NCBI RefSeq assembly: GCF_000737335.2
Contig: NZ_JMCC02000106.1
Span: forward strand, 1 to 43,706
From: Enhygromyxa salina
Lineage (GTDB): Bacteria > Myxococcota_A > Polyangia > Nannocystales > Nannocystaceae
Length of the DNA stretch: 43,706 bases
Reading direction: 5' to 3'
Shown here: piece by piece, positions 1 through 8,073 of the stretch
Layout of the letters: the number at the start of each line of letters is the position of its first letter
Numbering within the stretch: the stretch's first letter is position 1
Program-made: the position numbers and the translations under genes
Notes under the pieces: model-generated
The model's database searches: none
The model's input: only the letters and a program-made list of their open reading frames with translations
What the model was told of the DNA's origin: nothing

Positions 1-932
1 CGGGCGGGGCCGGGGCCGGGGGCGTGGGCGGGGCTGGGGGGTGGTGGACCGGGTTGCGGTGGGGCAGCGTCGCGCGGCGGAACGAACAGCAAGGTCGCGT
101 TCGCGCTTGTCGGGGCAGCTTCGCGCAAGAACCCCGACAGCTCGGCGTGGATCGTTGCCGCGTCGCTCACTCGCTGTTCGGGCGCAGGTGCCAAGATACG
201 CAGGATCAAGCTCTGAAGCCCCGGCGGCAGCTCGCGGGCGATCGCCTCGGGCAGCGGCGGCACGCCTTGGCTCAGGCGATCGATCGCGCTGCGCAGCCCG
301 AGCCCAGCGAATGGGCCACGCCCGCACAACAGCCGATAGAGCAGCAGCCCGAGCAGCCAGCGGTTGGAGCTCGCGTCGTCGGGGTGACCGGCCGCGGCGG
401 CTGGCGTCAGCCATTCGCGACGCAGCTCCGCGCTTGGAGATGGATCGTTGGGTGCGTCGACGCGCGGGTGAACCAGCACCTCGGCGAGCACCCACACGCT
501 CGGCTCGATGACCACGTTCGTGGGTCGCAGCAAGCCAGGGAACAGCCCGCGGGACTCGGCGCCCGCCAGCGCGCGGGCCAGCTCGGCCACCAACACGACG
601 ACCGGTCGCCACGTCAGGGGCAGACCTTCATGGGTCCCGAGCAGGGCGGGCAGCTTGGTCTCGATCCGCGCCCGGACCAGCCACGCCGTCCCGTCTGATG
701 GGTCCCGCCCGCCCTCGATGAACCCGCCGATCCCCGCGCGCCCGAGCTCGAGCAATTCATCGGCCGCGGTCTGGTGGCTGAGGGGGAGTCGCCACAATTC
801 ACGCCCGTCCGCGCAGGCCGAGCGCTGGGCCACGCGGATCGGCTCGAGCGAGCGCTCGCTCACGGGGGGCGGGGCCACTGGTCCACCGTGCCCGAGCTTG
901 TCACCGTTCGGCAAGCCATCATCTGTGCTCAT
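1..932 (-). CDS. Partial degenerate Ser/Thr kinase-like protein (3' end outside window)
   Basis: An open minus-strand frame starts at ATG 930-932 (MSTDDGLPNGDKLGHG) and runs without a stop to the window edge, at least 310 residues. It has the general layout of a Hanks-type kinase: a helical stretch (ELARALAGAESRGLF), a block PGLLRPTNVVIEP where an HRDLKPENVLI catalytic loop should be, then SSNRWLLGLLLYRLLCGRGPF resembling the SDxYxLGxxLYELLxGxxPF helix, and an arginine in PEQRVSDA. The catalytic HRD aspartate and the DFG motif are not recognisable, so it is probably a pseudokinase. A Pro/Ala-rich linker follows at about residues 290-310. It is divergent from the intact kinase on the other strand, with about 220 bp between the starts. 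The pseudokinase assignment is inference from motif layout. Confidence 0.6.
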   Translation of the reverse strand, partial: MSTDDGLPNGDKLGHGGPVAPPPVSERSLEPIRVAQRSACADGRELWRLPLSHQTAADELLELGRAGIGGFIEGGRDPSDGTAWLVRARIETKLPALLGTHEGLPLTWRPVVVLVAELARALAGAESRGLFPGLLRPTNVVIEPSVWVLAEVLVHPRVDAPNDPSPSAELRREWLTPAAAAGHPDDASSNRWLLGLLLYRLLCGRGPFAGLGLRSAIDRLSQGVPPLPEAIARELPPGLQSLILRILAPAPEQRVSDAATIHAELSGFLREAAPTSANATLLFVPPRDAAPPQPGPPPPSPAHAPGPGPA

Positions 933-1151
933 CGGGCCAGCCAACGCCAACGGAACGACGATGCTTTCGAGCGGTGCAAGCCGATCACTGGCAACCGGCG
1001 TTGGGCCCCCCGCATGGCGCCCCGCCCCGCCCAGACCACCTCCCCAGGCTCAGCCGAAGCCGCGGGAGCCTTGACTGTCACCAGTCCGCGGGCTGCGCTC
1101 GTGGTGTACAAAGGATCGGGACCCGAGGTCGACACGGACCCGGATCACGCC

Positions 1152-2420
1152 ATGCCCGAAGCCGATCCCGAGCGCCGCACCCTCGCCTACGCTGGGGCTG
1201 ACAACAGCCCAGCTGCCACCTCCGACCCCGGCTCCGACCCCGGCTCCGACCCCGATTCCGCAGGCCCCGAGCCAGCGCTGGCTCGCGCGGGAACGGGGGG
1301 CGCGCTCGAGCCCGAGCCCCGTCGGATCGGTGATTTCCTGGTCCGCCGCCTGATCGGCGAAGGCGGCATGGGCAAGGTCTACGAGGCCGAAGAGCGCCTC
1401 TCCAAGCGCCGGGTCGCGCTCAAGGTGCTGCGCAGCGAGCTGTCCCGCAGCGAGGTCGGTCGCCGGCAGTTCGTCAACGAGATGGGGATCCTCGCCAGCC
1501 TCGACGATCCGCACGTGGTCCGCTGCCTGCACTGCACGGAGGTCGACGGCGAGCTGATCATGGCGCTCGAGTTCCTCGAGGGCGAGACCCTGCGCGAGCG
1601 AATGCTCCGCGATCGCGCGCTGGCGTGGGACGAAGTGGTGGCGATCGCCTGGCAGGTGGCCGCCGCGCTCGAAGCCGCGCACGCGGGCGAGCAGCCAATT
1701 ATCCATCGTGATCTCAAGCCCGAGAACGTGATGTTGCTCGACGGCGGGCGCGTGAAGGTCATGGACTTCGGGATCGCCAAGATCGTCCAGGCCGCGGCCG
1801 GCAACACCACCCACAGCGTTGGCACCCTTCAATACATGAGCCCCGAGCAGATCGACGCGCGCCCGCTCAGCCCGCGCTCGGATCTGTACGCGCTTGGCCT
1901 CGTGATGTGGGAGCTGCTCGCCGGGCGTCCGCCCTTCGAGGCCGAGTCGCCGCGGGTGTTGCTCGACAAGCTGTGCACCGAGCCAGCCCCGCAGCTGCCA
2001 GCCGAAGCCCGGCGGGGGCTGCCGCGCGGGGTCGAGCAGCTGGTCATGCAGCTGCTCGAGAAGGCCCCCGAAGCGCGGCCGGCCAGCGCGAGCGTGGTGC
2101 TCGAGTGTCTCGAGCCGTTTCGGCCGGCCGAGCTGTCTACCGCGAGCGCGCCCCGATCCACGACTCGCCCGGGTCGCAGCGTGTCCAGCGAGGTCGCGCA
2201 GCCAACCCCGGCCCCGGTGAGTGCGGCCGCGAGCAGCCCCAGCAGCCCCAGCAGCTCGGGCGCGCAGGAGCTCACGCCCAAGCGCTTCGACACGGTCGCT
2301 GTCGTCGAGCAGGCGGCGGCCGCCCGCGAGATCCCGACCAAGCTCGCCGCCACGATCATCGTCAGCCTCTCGCTCGCCGCCGGTCTCGTGACCTGGCTGG
2401 TCCGTCTCCTCGCCACCTGA
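1152..2420 (+). CDS. Membrane Ser/Thr protein kinase (Hanks type)
   Basis: Phosphorylates Ser/Thr on partner proteins, probably in envelope signalling. With the ATG at 1152 it has 422 residues. The glycine loop GEGGMGKVY starts at residue 69, the ATP lysine is K91 (VALKVL), the catalytic loop HRDLKPEN starts at H185 with D187 as catalytic base, and the metal-binding DFG begins at D205; MSPEQ replaces the APE motif. After the kinase domain come a Ser/Pro-rich linker and one C-terminal membrane helix (AATIIVSLSLAAGLVTWLV), leaving almost nothing outside the membrane. The frame stays open further upstream (ATG at 1014, and beyond into the divergent gene), so the start is uncertain; 1152 was chosen because codon use with G/C in third position becomes strong from there. 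The VWA gene follows 28 bp downstream, probably in one operon. Confidence 0.88.
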   Translation: MPEADPERRTLAYAGADNSPAATSDPGSDPGSDPDSAGPEPALARAGTGGALEPEPRRIGDFLVRRLIGEGGMGKVYEAEERLSKRRVALKVLRSELSRSEVGRRQFVNEMGILASLDDPHVVRCLHCTEVDGELIMALEFLEGETLRERMLRDRALAWDEVVAIAWQVAAALEAAHAGEQPIIHRDLKPENVMLLDGGRVKVMDFGIAKIVQAAAGNTTHSVGTLQYMSPEQIDARPLSPRSDLYALGLVMWELLAGRPPFEAESPRVLLDKLCTEPAPQLPAEARRGLPRGVEQLVMQLLEKAPEARPASASVVLECLEPFRPAELSTASAPRSTTRPGRSVSSEVAQPTPAPVSAAASSPSSPSSSGAQELTPKRFDTVAVVEQAAAAREIPTKLAATIIVSLSLAAGLVTWLVRLLAT

Positions 2421-2448
2421 ATTTTGCAGCCAAACCCAGGAAGTCAGC

Positions 2449-3993
2449 ATGCGCGTCGCAATCGTCGGAGTCCTCGCAGCCCTCGGAATGTCCCTCACCA
2501 GCACCGCGGTGTGGTCGTTGACCGCTCCGGGGCAGCGCGACGCCACGAGCGCGTCCAACCCCGTGAATCAGGGCGACACGCCGCGTTCCAATGATCCCAA
2601 GCCCGAAGATCCGCCGCCGCCCAAGCTTGTCGACAAGTCGACCTTCGTGACCGGCAAGACCCTCATGGTCGAGGGCCGGCTCGGTCACAGCCGCATGCTC
2701 GCCGACGCCCGCGGCGAGACCTTCTTGTTCGTCGACGTTCGTAGCGAGCTCGATCAGGTCAATCAGGCCGGCGCACGCTCGGGCTTCGAGCCGCTCAACC
2801 TCGCGGTCGTCATTGATCACTCGGGCTCCATGAAGGGCCAGCGCGAGCGCAACGCCATTGACGCCGCCGCTGGCATGATCCGGCGGCTGCGCGACGGTGA
2901 CACGGTCTCGGTCGTGTCCTACGCCGAGCAGGCCAAGGTGGTGATCCCGGTCACCACGATCTCGAGCGCGAGCCGGGAACGCCTGATCCGCGAGATGCTC
3001 GACGGCGTCAACGATCCCCCCAGCGGCAACACCTGTATCTCGTGCGGTATCGATCTGGGCATGCGCACGCTCTCGGGTCGGCGCGCGGGCATCGATCGGA
3101 TGTTGCTGCTGTCCGACGGCGAGGCCAACCGCGGCGTCCAAGACGAGGGTGGCATGCGGGTCGTCGCTCGCCAGGCTCGCAACCGCGGGGCCACGATCTC
3201 GTCGATCGGCGTCGACGTCGACTACAACGAGCGCCTGATGTCGGCGATCGCCCGCGAGGCCAACGGCCGTCACTACTTCTCGGAGACCGGCGAGAACCTC
3301 GAGCAGATCTTCGACGAAGAGCTGGACTCGTTGGTCACGGCGATCGCCAAGGACGGCAAGCTGGTCGTCGAGCTCGCGCCCGGCGTGCGGGTGGCCGAGG
3401 TGCTCGATCGCAGCTACCAGCAGGTCGATCGGCGCGTGATCGTGCCAATGGGCACCTTCGCGGTCGGCGAAGAAAAGACCTTCTTGATCCGCCTCGAGGT
3501 CCCGCCAAGCCCGGTCGGCGAGCGGCCGGTCGCCGCGGTCACCTTCAGCTATGACGATCTCGCGGGCCGCGAGCCGGGCGAGTGCTTTGGTGAGCTCGCC
3601 GCCAACATGACCGCCACGCCCAGCGAGGTGTCGCCGCTCGACGCGATCGTGCTTGGCCGCTTGAGCCGCAGCGAGACCGCGCGCACCCTCGAGCAGGCCA
3701 ACGTCTTGTTCGCGCAGGGCCGCACCGCGGAGGCCCAGGCCACCGTCGACGCCCACCTGTCAGAGATCAAGGAGCGCCGCGAGGCCGCGGGCTTGCTGAC
3801 CAAGGCCAAGGACTTCTTCGATCCCTTTGGCCGCGATCTCGACGACGAATTCAACAAGCAGGCGGGCGTGCTCGACGAGGCCAACGCCGGCTTCGTCGAG
3901 GCCGAGTCCGCGCCCGAGCCGGCGGCCGCGAGCCGTCCGGGCAAGGCCCAGGTCAGGCGCAACGCCGCGCAGGCCGACGCCTTCTCGCTGTGA
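2449..3993 (+). CDS. Secreted/membrane-anchored VWA-domain protein
   Basis: 514 residues. The N-terminus (AIVGVLAALGMSLTSTAVWSL) is a signal peptide or anchor, followed by a Pro-rich linker. The VWA domain carries the metal-ion-dependent adhesion site DHSGS starting at D123 and a second acidic turn in LLLSDGEANRG. The arrangement, with a preceding beta region (TLMVEGRLGH) and a C-terminal region rich in Ala/Glu helices, resembles YfbK/CaCC-like bacterial VWA proteins. Such proteins bind partners through a divalent metal; no enzyme activity is suggested. AGGA lies 7 nt before the ATG, supporting this start. It follows the kinase gene by 28 bp, so it may be a substrate or effector of that kinase (inference). 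Confidence 0.85.
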   Translation: MRVAIVGVLAALGMSLTSTAVWSLTAPGQRDATSASNPVNQGDTPRSNDPKPEDPPPPKLVDKSTFVTGKTLMVEGRLGHSRMLADARGETFLFVDVRSELDQVNQAGARSGFEPLNLAVVIDHSGSMKGQRERNAIDAAAGMIRRLRDGDTVSVVSYAEQAKVVIPVTTISSASRERLIREMLDGVNDPPSGNTCISCGIDLGMRTLSGRRAGIDRMLLLSDGEANRGVQDEGGMRVVARQARNRGATISSIGVDVDYNERLMSAIAREANGRHYFSETGENLEQIFDEELDSLVTAIAKDGKLVVELAPGVRVAEVLDRSYQQVDRRVIVPMGTFAVGEEKTFLIRLEVPPSPVGERPVAAVTFSYDDLAGREPGECFGELAANMTATPSEVSPLDAIVLGRLSRSETARTLEQANVLFAQGRTAEAQATVDAHLSEIKERREAAGLLTKAKDFFDPFGRDLDDEFNKQAGVLDEANAGFVEAESAPEPAAASRPGKAQVRRNAAQADAFSL

Positions 3994-4007
3994 CAGCGCC
4001 GGGCCGG

Positions 4008-4047
4008 CCGTGGTCGGCCGTGGTCAGCCGTGGTCAGCCGTGGTCAG
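4008..4047. repeat. Four tandem 10-bp repeats between convergent genes
   Basis: Four direct copies of CCGTGGTC(G/A)G lie just after the stop of the VWA gene and cover the last codons and stop of the convergent dioxygenase-like gene. The first copy differs at one base. No function is evident. Confidence 0.8.
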
Positions 4048-4846
4048 GGGATCGGTGCAGCGCCGCGTCCTCGAAGGCCGGCACCGAGTCATCGAAGTTG
4101 ATGCACGCGGGCAGCCAACCGGCCCCGAGCCAGGCTCCAAGAAACCGACGGGTACCGGGCCCCGTGCGCGGGAGCGAGGCGTGCCAGGTCCGCTCCTCGA
4201 CCAACACCGCGGTTCCGGGTGGACCCGAGAGGGCGACTTGTCCGGGCCACTGCTGGTGCAGATCGTTGGGAAACGGACACTCCAAGGGGTCGCTGAGCTT
4301 GCGCGGATAGACCAGCAACGAGCCGGTCTCGGGTCCGAGCTCGTGAAGGTAGATCAGCAAGCTCAGCCGACCGATCCGGTCTGGATCAACCCGGCCGGGG
4401 CGCTCGGCCTCTGGCATGTCCTCGTCGGGACCGCCGATGTGGCGATGCCAGGCATGGATCGGCCGCGTGTCGTCGGAGATCGTCGCCCCCGTGGTCTCGA
4501 TGCGCAGGTCGTCGCCGAGCACGTGACGGACCGCGTCGAGCACCTTCGGGTGAAGAAACCCCGAGGTCAGCGTGGGCGCGTGCGCGAGCAGCTTGGCGAG
4601 GGTCACCCCGACCGGTGTCGTGAAGCCGTTCACGGTGGGGTGTGGGTGTTGGCGGCGTCCCGAGCAGCTCATGGGTGGGCGCCCGAGCTCGCTGTACAGA
4701 CGATCGAGCTCGGCCGTGGCCTGGCGCAGGTAGGCTTCGGAGTAGACGCCCGGTAGCACCGCATAGCCCACATGGCGCAGCGCAGCCTCGTATGCGGCGG
4801 GATCGCTCACGGGCGGATGGTAGCTTCGGACCGCTGAGGGGTCCAT
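4034..4846 (-). CDS. Phytanoyl-CoA dioxygenase (PhyH)-like enzyme with atypical metal motif
   Basis: 270 residues, resembling the PhyH family of Fe(II)/2-oxoglutarate oxygenases, which hydroxylate lipids and small molecules. Visible family features are an N-terminal GYAVLPGVYS stretch, GPETGSLLVYP (the usual ...ENGPLRVVPGSH region), a distal metal histidine in TWHASLPRTG (H222) and an arginine-rich PGTRRF that could bind 2-oxoglutarate. The expected HxD pair appears as WHRH (H134, H136), so the aspartate seems replaced by histidine. The start is ATG 4846, 19 bp after the stop of the upstream lipoprotein gene on the same strand, suggesting co-transcription. A GTG at 4810 is an alternative start. 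Substrate unknown. Confidence 0.78.
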   Translation of the reverse strand: MDPSAVRSYHPPVSDPAAYEAALRHVGYAVLPGVYSEAYLRQATAELDRLYSELGRPPMSCSGRRQHPHPTVNGFTTPVGVTLAKLLAHAPTLTSGFLHPKVLDAVRHVLGDDLRIETTGATISDDTRPIHAWHRHIGGPDEDMPEAERPGRVDPDRIGRLSLLIYLHELGPETGSLLVYPRKLSDPLECPFPNDLHQQWPGQVALSGPPGTAVLVEERTWHASLPRTGPGTRRFLGAWLGAGWLPACINFDDSVPAFEDAALHRSPDHG

Positions 4847-4865
4847 GGTCGGATCAGGCGCTAGC

Positions 4866-6578
4866 TCAGGGATCGGGGAGCGCCCAGGCTTGGCGTAGGT
4901 CGTCTAGCGTGGGGCCTGGCAGGCTGACGATCACGGCGCCCGGTTCGAGCCACGCGGCGAGCTGCTCGAGTCGATCCGCGGCCATCGCCGTGCAGCCGGT
5001 CACCGGGCTATCGGGGTCACTCCAGCGGTGCAAGAAGATGCAGCTGCCGGCTGAAGCGACGCGCGCCCGATTGTGCTCGACCACGATCGCCAGCTCGTAG
5101 TAGCGGCGCATGGGCTCGGCGCTGCTCCAGTCTTGGGGGGTCGTCGCGCCGTCGACGATCTCGTTGTAGTGGGCAGACGCGGGATCGTCGACGCAGCGCA
5201 AGGTAGCGGACTCGCTGGCGTAGGGCAGCTTGGTGGTCGCGGTCTCGGACCGACCCCAGGCCCCGCCGATCCTGAACACGCCCGCCGCCGACCGCCCGTC
5301 CCCCTCTTGCTTGGTCGGCCCGCGTGACCCGAGGGGCGGCCCGTCACCGTGGAGCCCGCGACCCCAGCCCAGGCCGGCGTGGCCAAGCACGATCGGGAAC
5401 GCGTCACCAACCCTCTGCCATGGACCGCCGACGGTGTCCCGCTGGTATCGCTGGGCCTGCCCGCGAAAGCTGTCCCAATCCTCGCCCCGGACCACCAGCA
5501 GCTGCCGGACCTCGGCCGCGATCGGACCGGCGTGCTCGGGGCTCGGCGGCACGCGAAAGCGATCGGTGAGCTCGACGTGACCAAGCAGCTCCATGAACGA
5601 GGTTTGATAGCCGTCCGTCCAGTTGTTGGCGACGAGCAGCTGACCGTCAGCGGCCCGGCGATCTCCAATTACGCCGATGTGATCGGGCCCCTTGCGGCTG
5701 GCGATCGTCTCCATGAACACCACGTCACCCGGCCGCGGCGGCTGCGTGGCGTCGAGCTGGGTCCAGTGCGCGCGAAACCACGGCAGCAGCGTGCGGACCC
5801 GGCGATGATCGATGTCGGCGTTGGCTCGCTCGACCATCGGGTAGCGGTGGGGGGCGCGGGCGATGTCTTCGTGGATCTCGGCCTGCAGATCGATGCCCGC
5901 GTTGCGCAGCGCTCGCACGATCACGTCGGTGCAGGCGCCGAGTTCGCGGGGGACGTCGCCGCCGGGAAACGGGATGCTCACGTAGCTCTGGTCGTAGCGC
6001 GCAGCGTTGAGCGTCGTCTTGATCGCGCCGATGTCGATGTCGAGCGGATCGGGAATTCCGTCGTCGTCGAGGTCGCCCGGGCCAGGCTTCGCGGCTTGCG
6101 CGAGTGCACGCAATTGCTCGGGCGTGCGCACCAGCGGGGCCAGCTCGGCATGATCACCGCGCCGCAATCGCACGCTGTGCTCGCCCACGCTCAGCTCCTG
6201 ACCGCCCGCCTCGAGCAGCGGATAGACCTTCGTTGGCCAGCCGTCGACATGAAGCACGAGGATTGCGTGACGCGGATCGACAACGGCCAGGATCACCTGG
6301 TCGGGGCCAATATCGGCGGGTAGATCAATCTGCACCCGCGCGTCGAGGTCCTCGAACACGCCCCGATCTGCGACGGCGAGGGCCGACTCCGCGCTCGCTA
6401 GATCACCGGTGTGAATTGGGTCCGCGTCCGGGCCAGCGTCGGGCGGTGCTGCGCTTGGCGCTGGTCGGATTGCGGAGGTCGGCTGCTGCTGGTGTGGCTG
6501 CTCGTGGGCCCGCCGACAGCCAAGCGCGAGCAAGATGGAGCTCAGCCACAGCACGCGCTTCGATGGCGGTGACCACAT
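4866..6578 (-). CDS. DUF1287 plus L,D-transpeptidase fusion lipoprotein
   Basis: 570 residues with a lipoprotein signal (LLALGC, lipidated C21) and an acidic Pro/Ala linker. Residues about 168-180 contain DLDDDGIPDPLD, a calcium-binding-like loop. Residues about 186-345 match DUF1287 (NlpC/P60-like clan): a putative catalytic cysteine in GACTDVIVRAL (C216), DIDHRRVRTL, RPGDVVFME and a histidine in DHIGVI (H300). Residues about 355-552 resemble a YkuD-type L,D-transpeptidase of the sub-class with GSCIFLH (H517) and TGCTAM (C529). Both halves belong to families that act on peptidoglycan, so the protein probably edits or cross-links the wall from the inner face of the outer membrane (inference). 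The PhyH-like gene follows 19 bp later. The domain calls come from recalled motifs. Confidence 0.82.
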   Translation of the reverse strand: MWSPPSKRVLWLSSILLALGCRRAHEQPHQQQPTSAIRPAPSAAPPDAGPDADPIHTGDLASAESALAVADRGVFEDLDARVQIDLPADIGPDQVILAVVDPRHAILVLHVDGWPTKVYPLLEAGGQELSVGEHSVRLRRGDHAELAPLVRTPEQLRALAQAAKPGPGDLDDDGIPDPLDIDIGAIKTTLNAARYDQSYVSIPFPGGDVPRELGACTDVIVRALRNAGIDLQAEIHEDIARAPHRYPMVERANADIDHRRVRTLLPWFRAHWTQLDATQPPRPGDVVFMETIASRKGPDHIGVIGDRRAADGQLLVANNWTDGYQTSFMELLGHVELTDRFRVPPSPEHAGPIAAEVRQLLVVRGEDWDSFRGQAQRYQRDTVGGPWQRVGDAFPIVLGHAGLGWGRGLHGDGPPLGSRGPTKQEGDGRSAAGVFRIGGAWGRSETATTKLPYASESATLRCVDDPASAHYNEIVDGATTPQDWSSAEPMRRYYELAIVVEHNRARVASAGSCIFLHRWSDPDSPVTGCTAMAADRLEQLAAWLEPGAVIVSLPGPTLDDLRQAWALPDP

Positions 6579-6763
6579 TGAAATAGCCTAGCAGCCCGTG
6601 GTGCTAGCAGTTCACGCGAGGCCCGCGCGTCGATTGATTGACCCAGCATGGTCATGGGCAGCTCGCGCGTCGCTGTAAATTACCAACCCGCAGACAATCG
6701 GCGTTATTGTCCGATCCTCACGACGCTGGACTACCGTCCCCCGCTCCAAGGACCTGACCTGAC

Positions 6764-8062
6764 ATGAATCGACTGCACCTCGATCGCTCTTTGATCTCTC
6801 TCGCCACGCTCGGCCTCGTGCTGATGCCGCTCGCCTGTACCGGCGACGCCGACGATGGCATGTCGCAGTTTTCCAGCCTGACTTACACGGGCGGCAGCGC
6901 CAGCGGAGACGGCGACGGTGACGAAGACACGGACACGGACACGGGTACGGACACGGACGAGCCCCCGCCCAACTGCGGCGACGGCATCGTCGACACGGGT
7001 GAGGAGTGCGACCTTGGGCAGGCCAACAGCGAGGGTGGCCAGTGCACGACCCTGTGCACGATCGCCGCGTGTGGCGATGGCTTCGTGTTCGAGGGCTACG
7101 AAGAGTGCGACGACGGCAACGCGAGCAACACCGACGACTGCACGAACGAGTGCCAGACCGCGGTGTGCGGTGACGGCTATGTCCACGACGGCGTGGAGAT
7201 CTGCGACGACGGCAACGACGACGAGTCGGACGAGTGCACCAGCGCGTGCACGAACAGCACCTGCGGCGACGGCGTGGTCCAGGTCGGTGAGCAGTGCGAC
7301 GATGGCAACGACAACGACGCCGACGACTGCCCGGGCTCGTGCCAGTTTGCGTTCTGCGGCGACGGCTACCTGCGCGCTGGCGTCGAGCAGTGTGACGACG
7401 GCAACATGGACAGCGACGACGCTTGCATCGCCGGAACCTGCGTGGACGCGTTTTGCGGCGATGGCTACCTCTACGAGGGCGTTGAAGAGTGCGACGACGC
7501 CAACATGGACGACACCGACGCGTGCCCAACCAGCTGCATCCCGGCGTTTTGTGGCGACGGCTTCACGTTCGTAGGCATGGAGGAGTGCGATGACGCCAAC
7601 ATGGTCGACGACGACTTTTGCATGAACGACTGCTCGTCAAATGGCTGGTACGACGACTTCGAGTCCAACAACCTGCTGACCTTGCCGTGGGCGACCAACG
7701 GCAGCGCGAACTGGGCAACCAGCGGCACCCAGCCGCACGAGGGCGCCTACGTGGCCGCGAGCGGGACGATCACGCACAACCAGAACACCAACCTCGAGGT
7801 CACGCTCATGGCCCCGCAGGCTGGTGAGGTCAGCTTCTGGTACCGCGTGAGCAGCGAGAACAACTTCGACTACTTGCGCTTCTATATCGACAACGTTCAG
7901 CAGGGCAACGGCTGGTCAGGCGTCGTGGGGTGGACCAAGGCCGTGTACCCGATCGGCGCTGGCAACCACACCTTCCGGTGGACCTACAGCAAGGATGGCT
8001 CGGTCAACTCCAACGAAGACAAGGTCTACATCGACGAGGTCTACGTCGGTCCTCCTCCGTGA
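6764..8062 (+). CDS. Lipoprotein with seven DUF4215-like Cys-rich repeats and C-terminal jelly-roll-like domain
   Basis: 432 residues. The signal peptide ends at a lipobox (MPLAC, C25), then a short Ser/Gly and Asp/Thr linker. Seven successive units of pattern CGDGx(4)GxExCDDGN follow; the first has CDLG and the last two have CDDAN. Each unit has further cysteines, giving a disulfide-rich stalk typical of myxobacterial surface proteins. The last 140 or so residues, from WYDDFESNN, resemble a beta-sandwich found at the end of secreted proteins (GEVSFWYRVSSE, FRWTYSKDGS). Probably a surface-exposed adhesive or structural lipoprotein; no catalytic residues are visible. It is divergent from the fusion lipoprotein across a 185-bp gap that must hold both promoters. 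Confidence 0.85.
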   Translation: MNRLHLDRSLISLATLGLVLMPLACTGDADDGMSQFSSLTYTGGSASGDGDGDEDTDTDTGTDTDEPPPNCGDGIVDTGEECDLGQANSEGGQCTTLCTIAACGDGFVFEGYEECDDGNASNTDDCTNECQTAVCGDGYVHDGVEICDDGNDDESDECTSACTNSTCGDGVVQVGEQCDDGNDNDADDCPGSCQFAFCGDGYLRAGVEQCDDGNMDSDDACIAGTCVDAFCGDGYLYEGVEECDDANMDDTDACPTSCIPAFCGDGFTFVGMEECDDANMVDDDFCMNDCSSNGWYDDFESNNLLTLPWATNGSANWATSGTQPHEGAYVAASGTITHNQNTNLEVTLMAPQAGEVSFWYRVSSENNFDYLRFYIDNVQQGNGWSGVVGWTKAVYPIGAGNHTFRWTYSKDGSVNSNEDKVYIDEVYVGPPP

Positions 8063-8073
8063 GGGGTGCCTCG

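Noticed and set aside
24..1074. Long plus-strand open frames at the left edge
   Set aside because: They are antisense to the kinase-like minus-strand frame, whose residue pattern resembles a kinase fold; the plus frames give Arg/Gln/Pro-rich low-complexity products.
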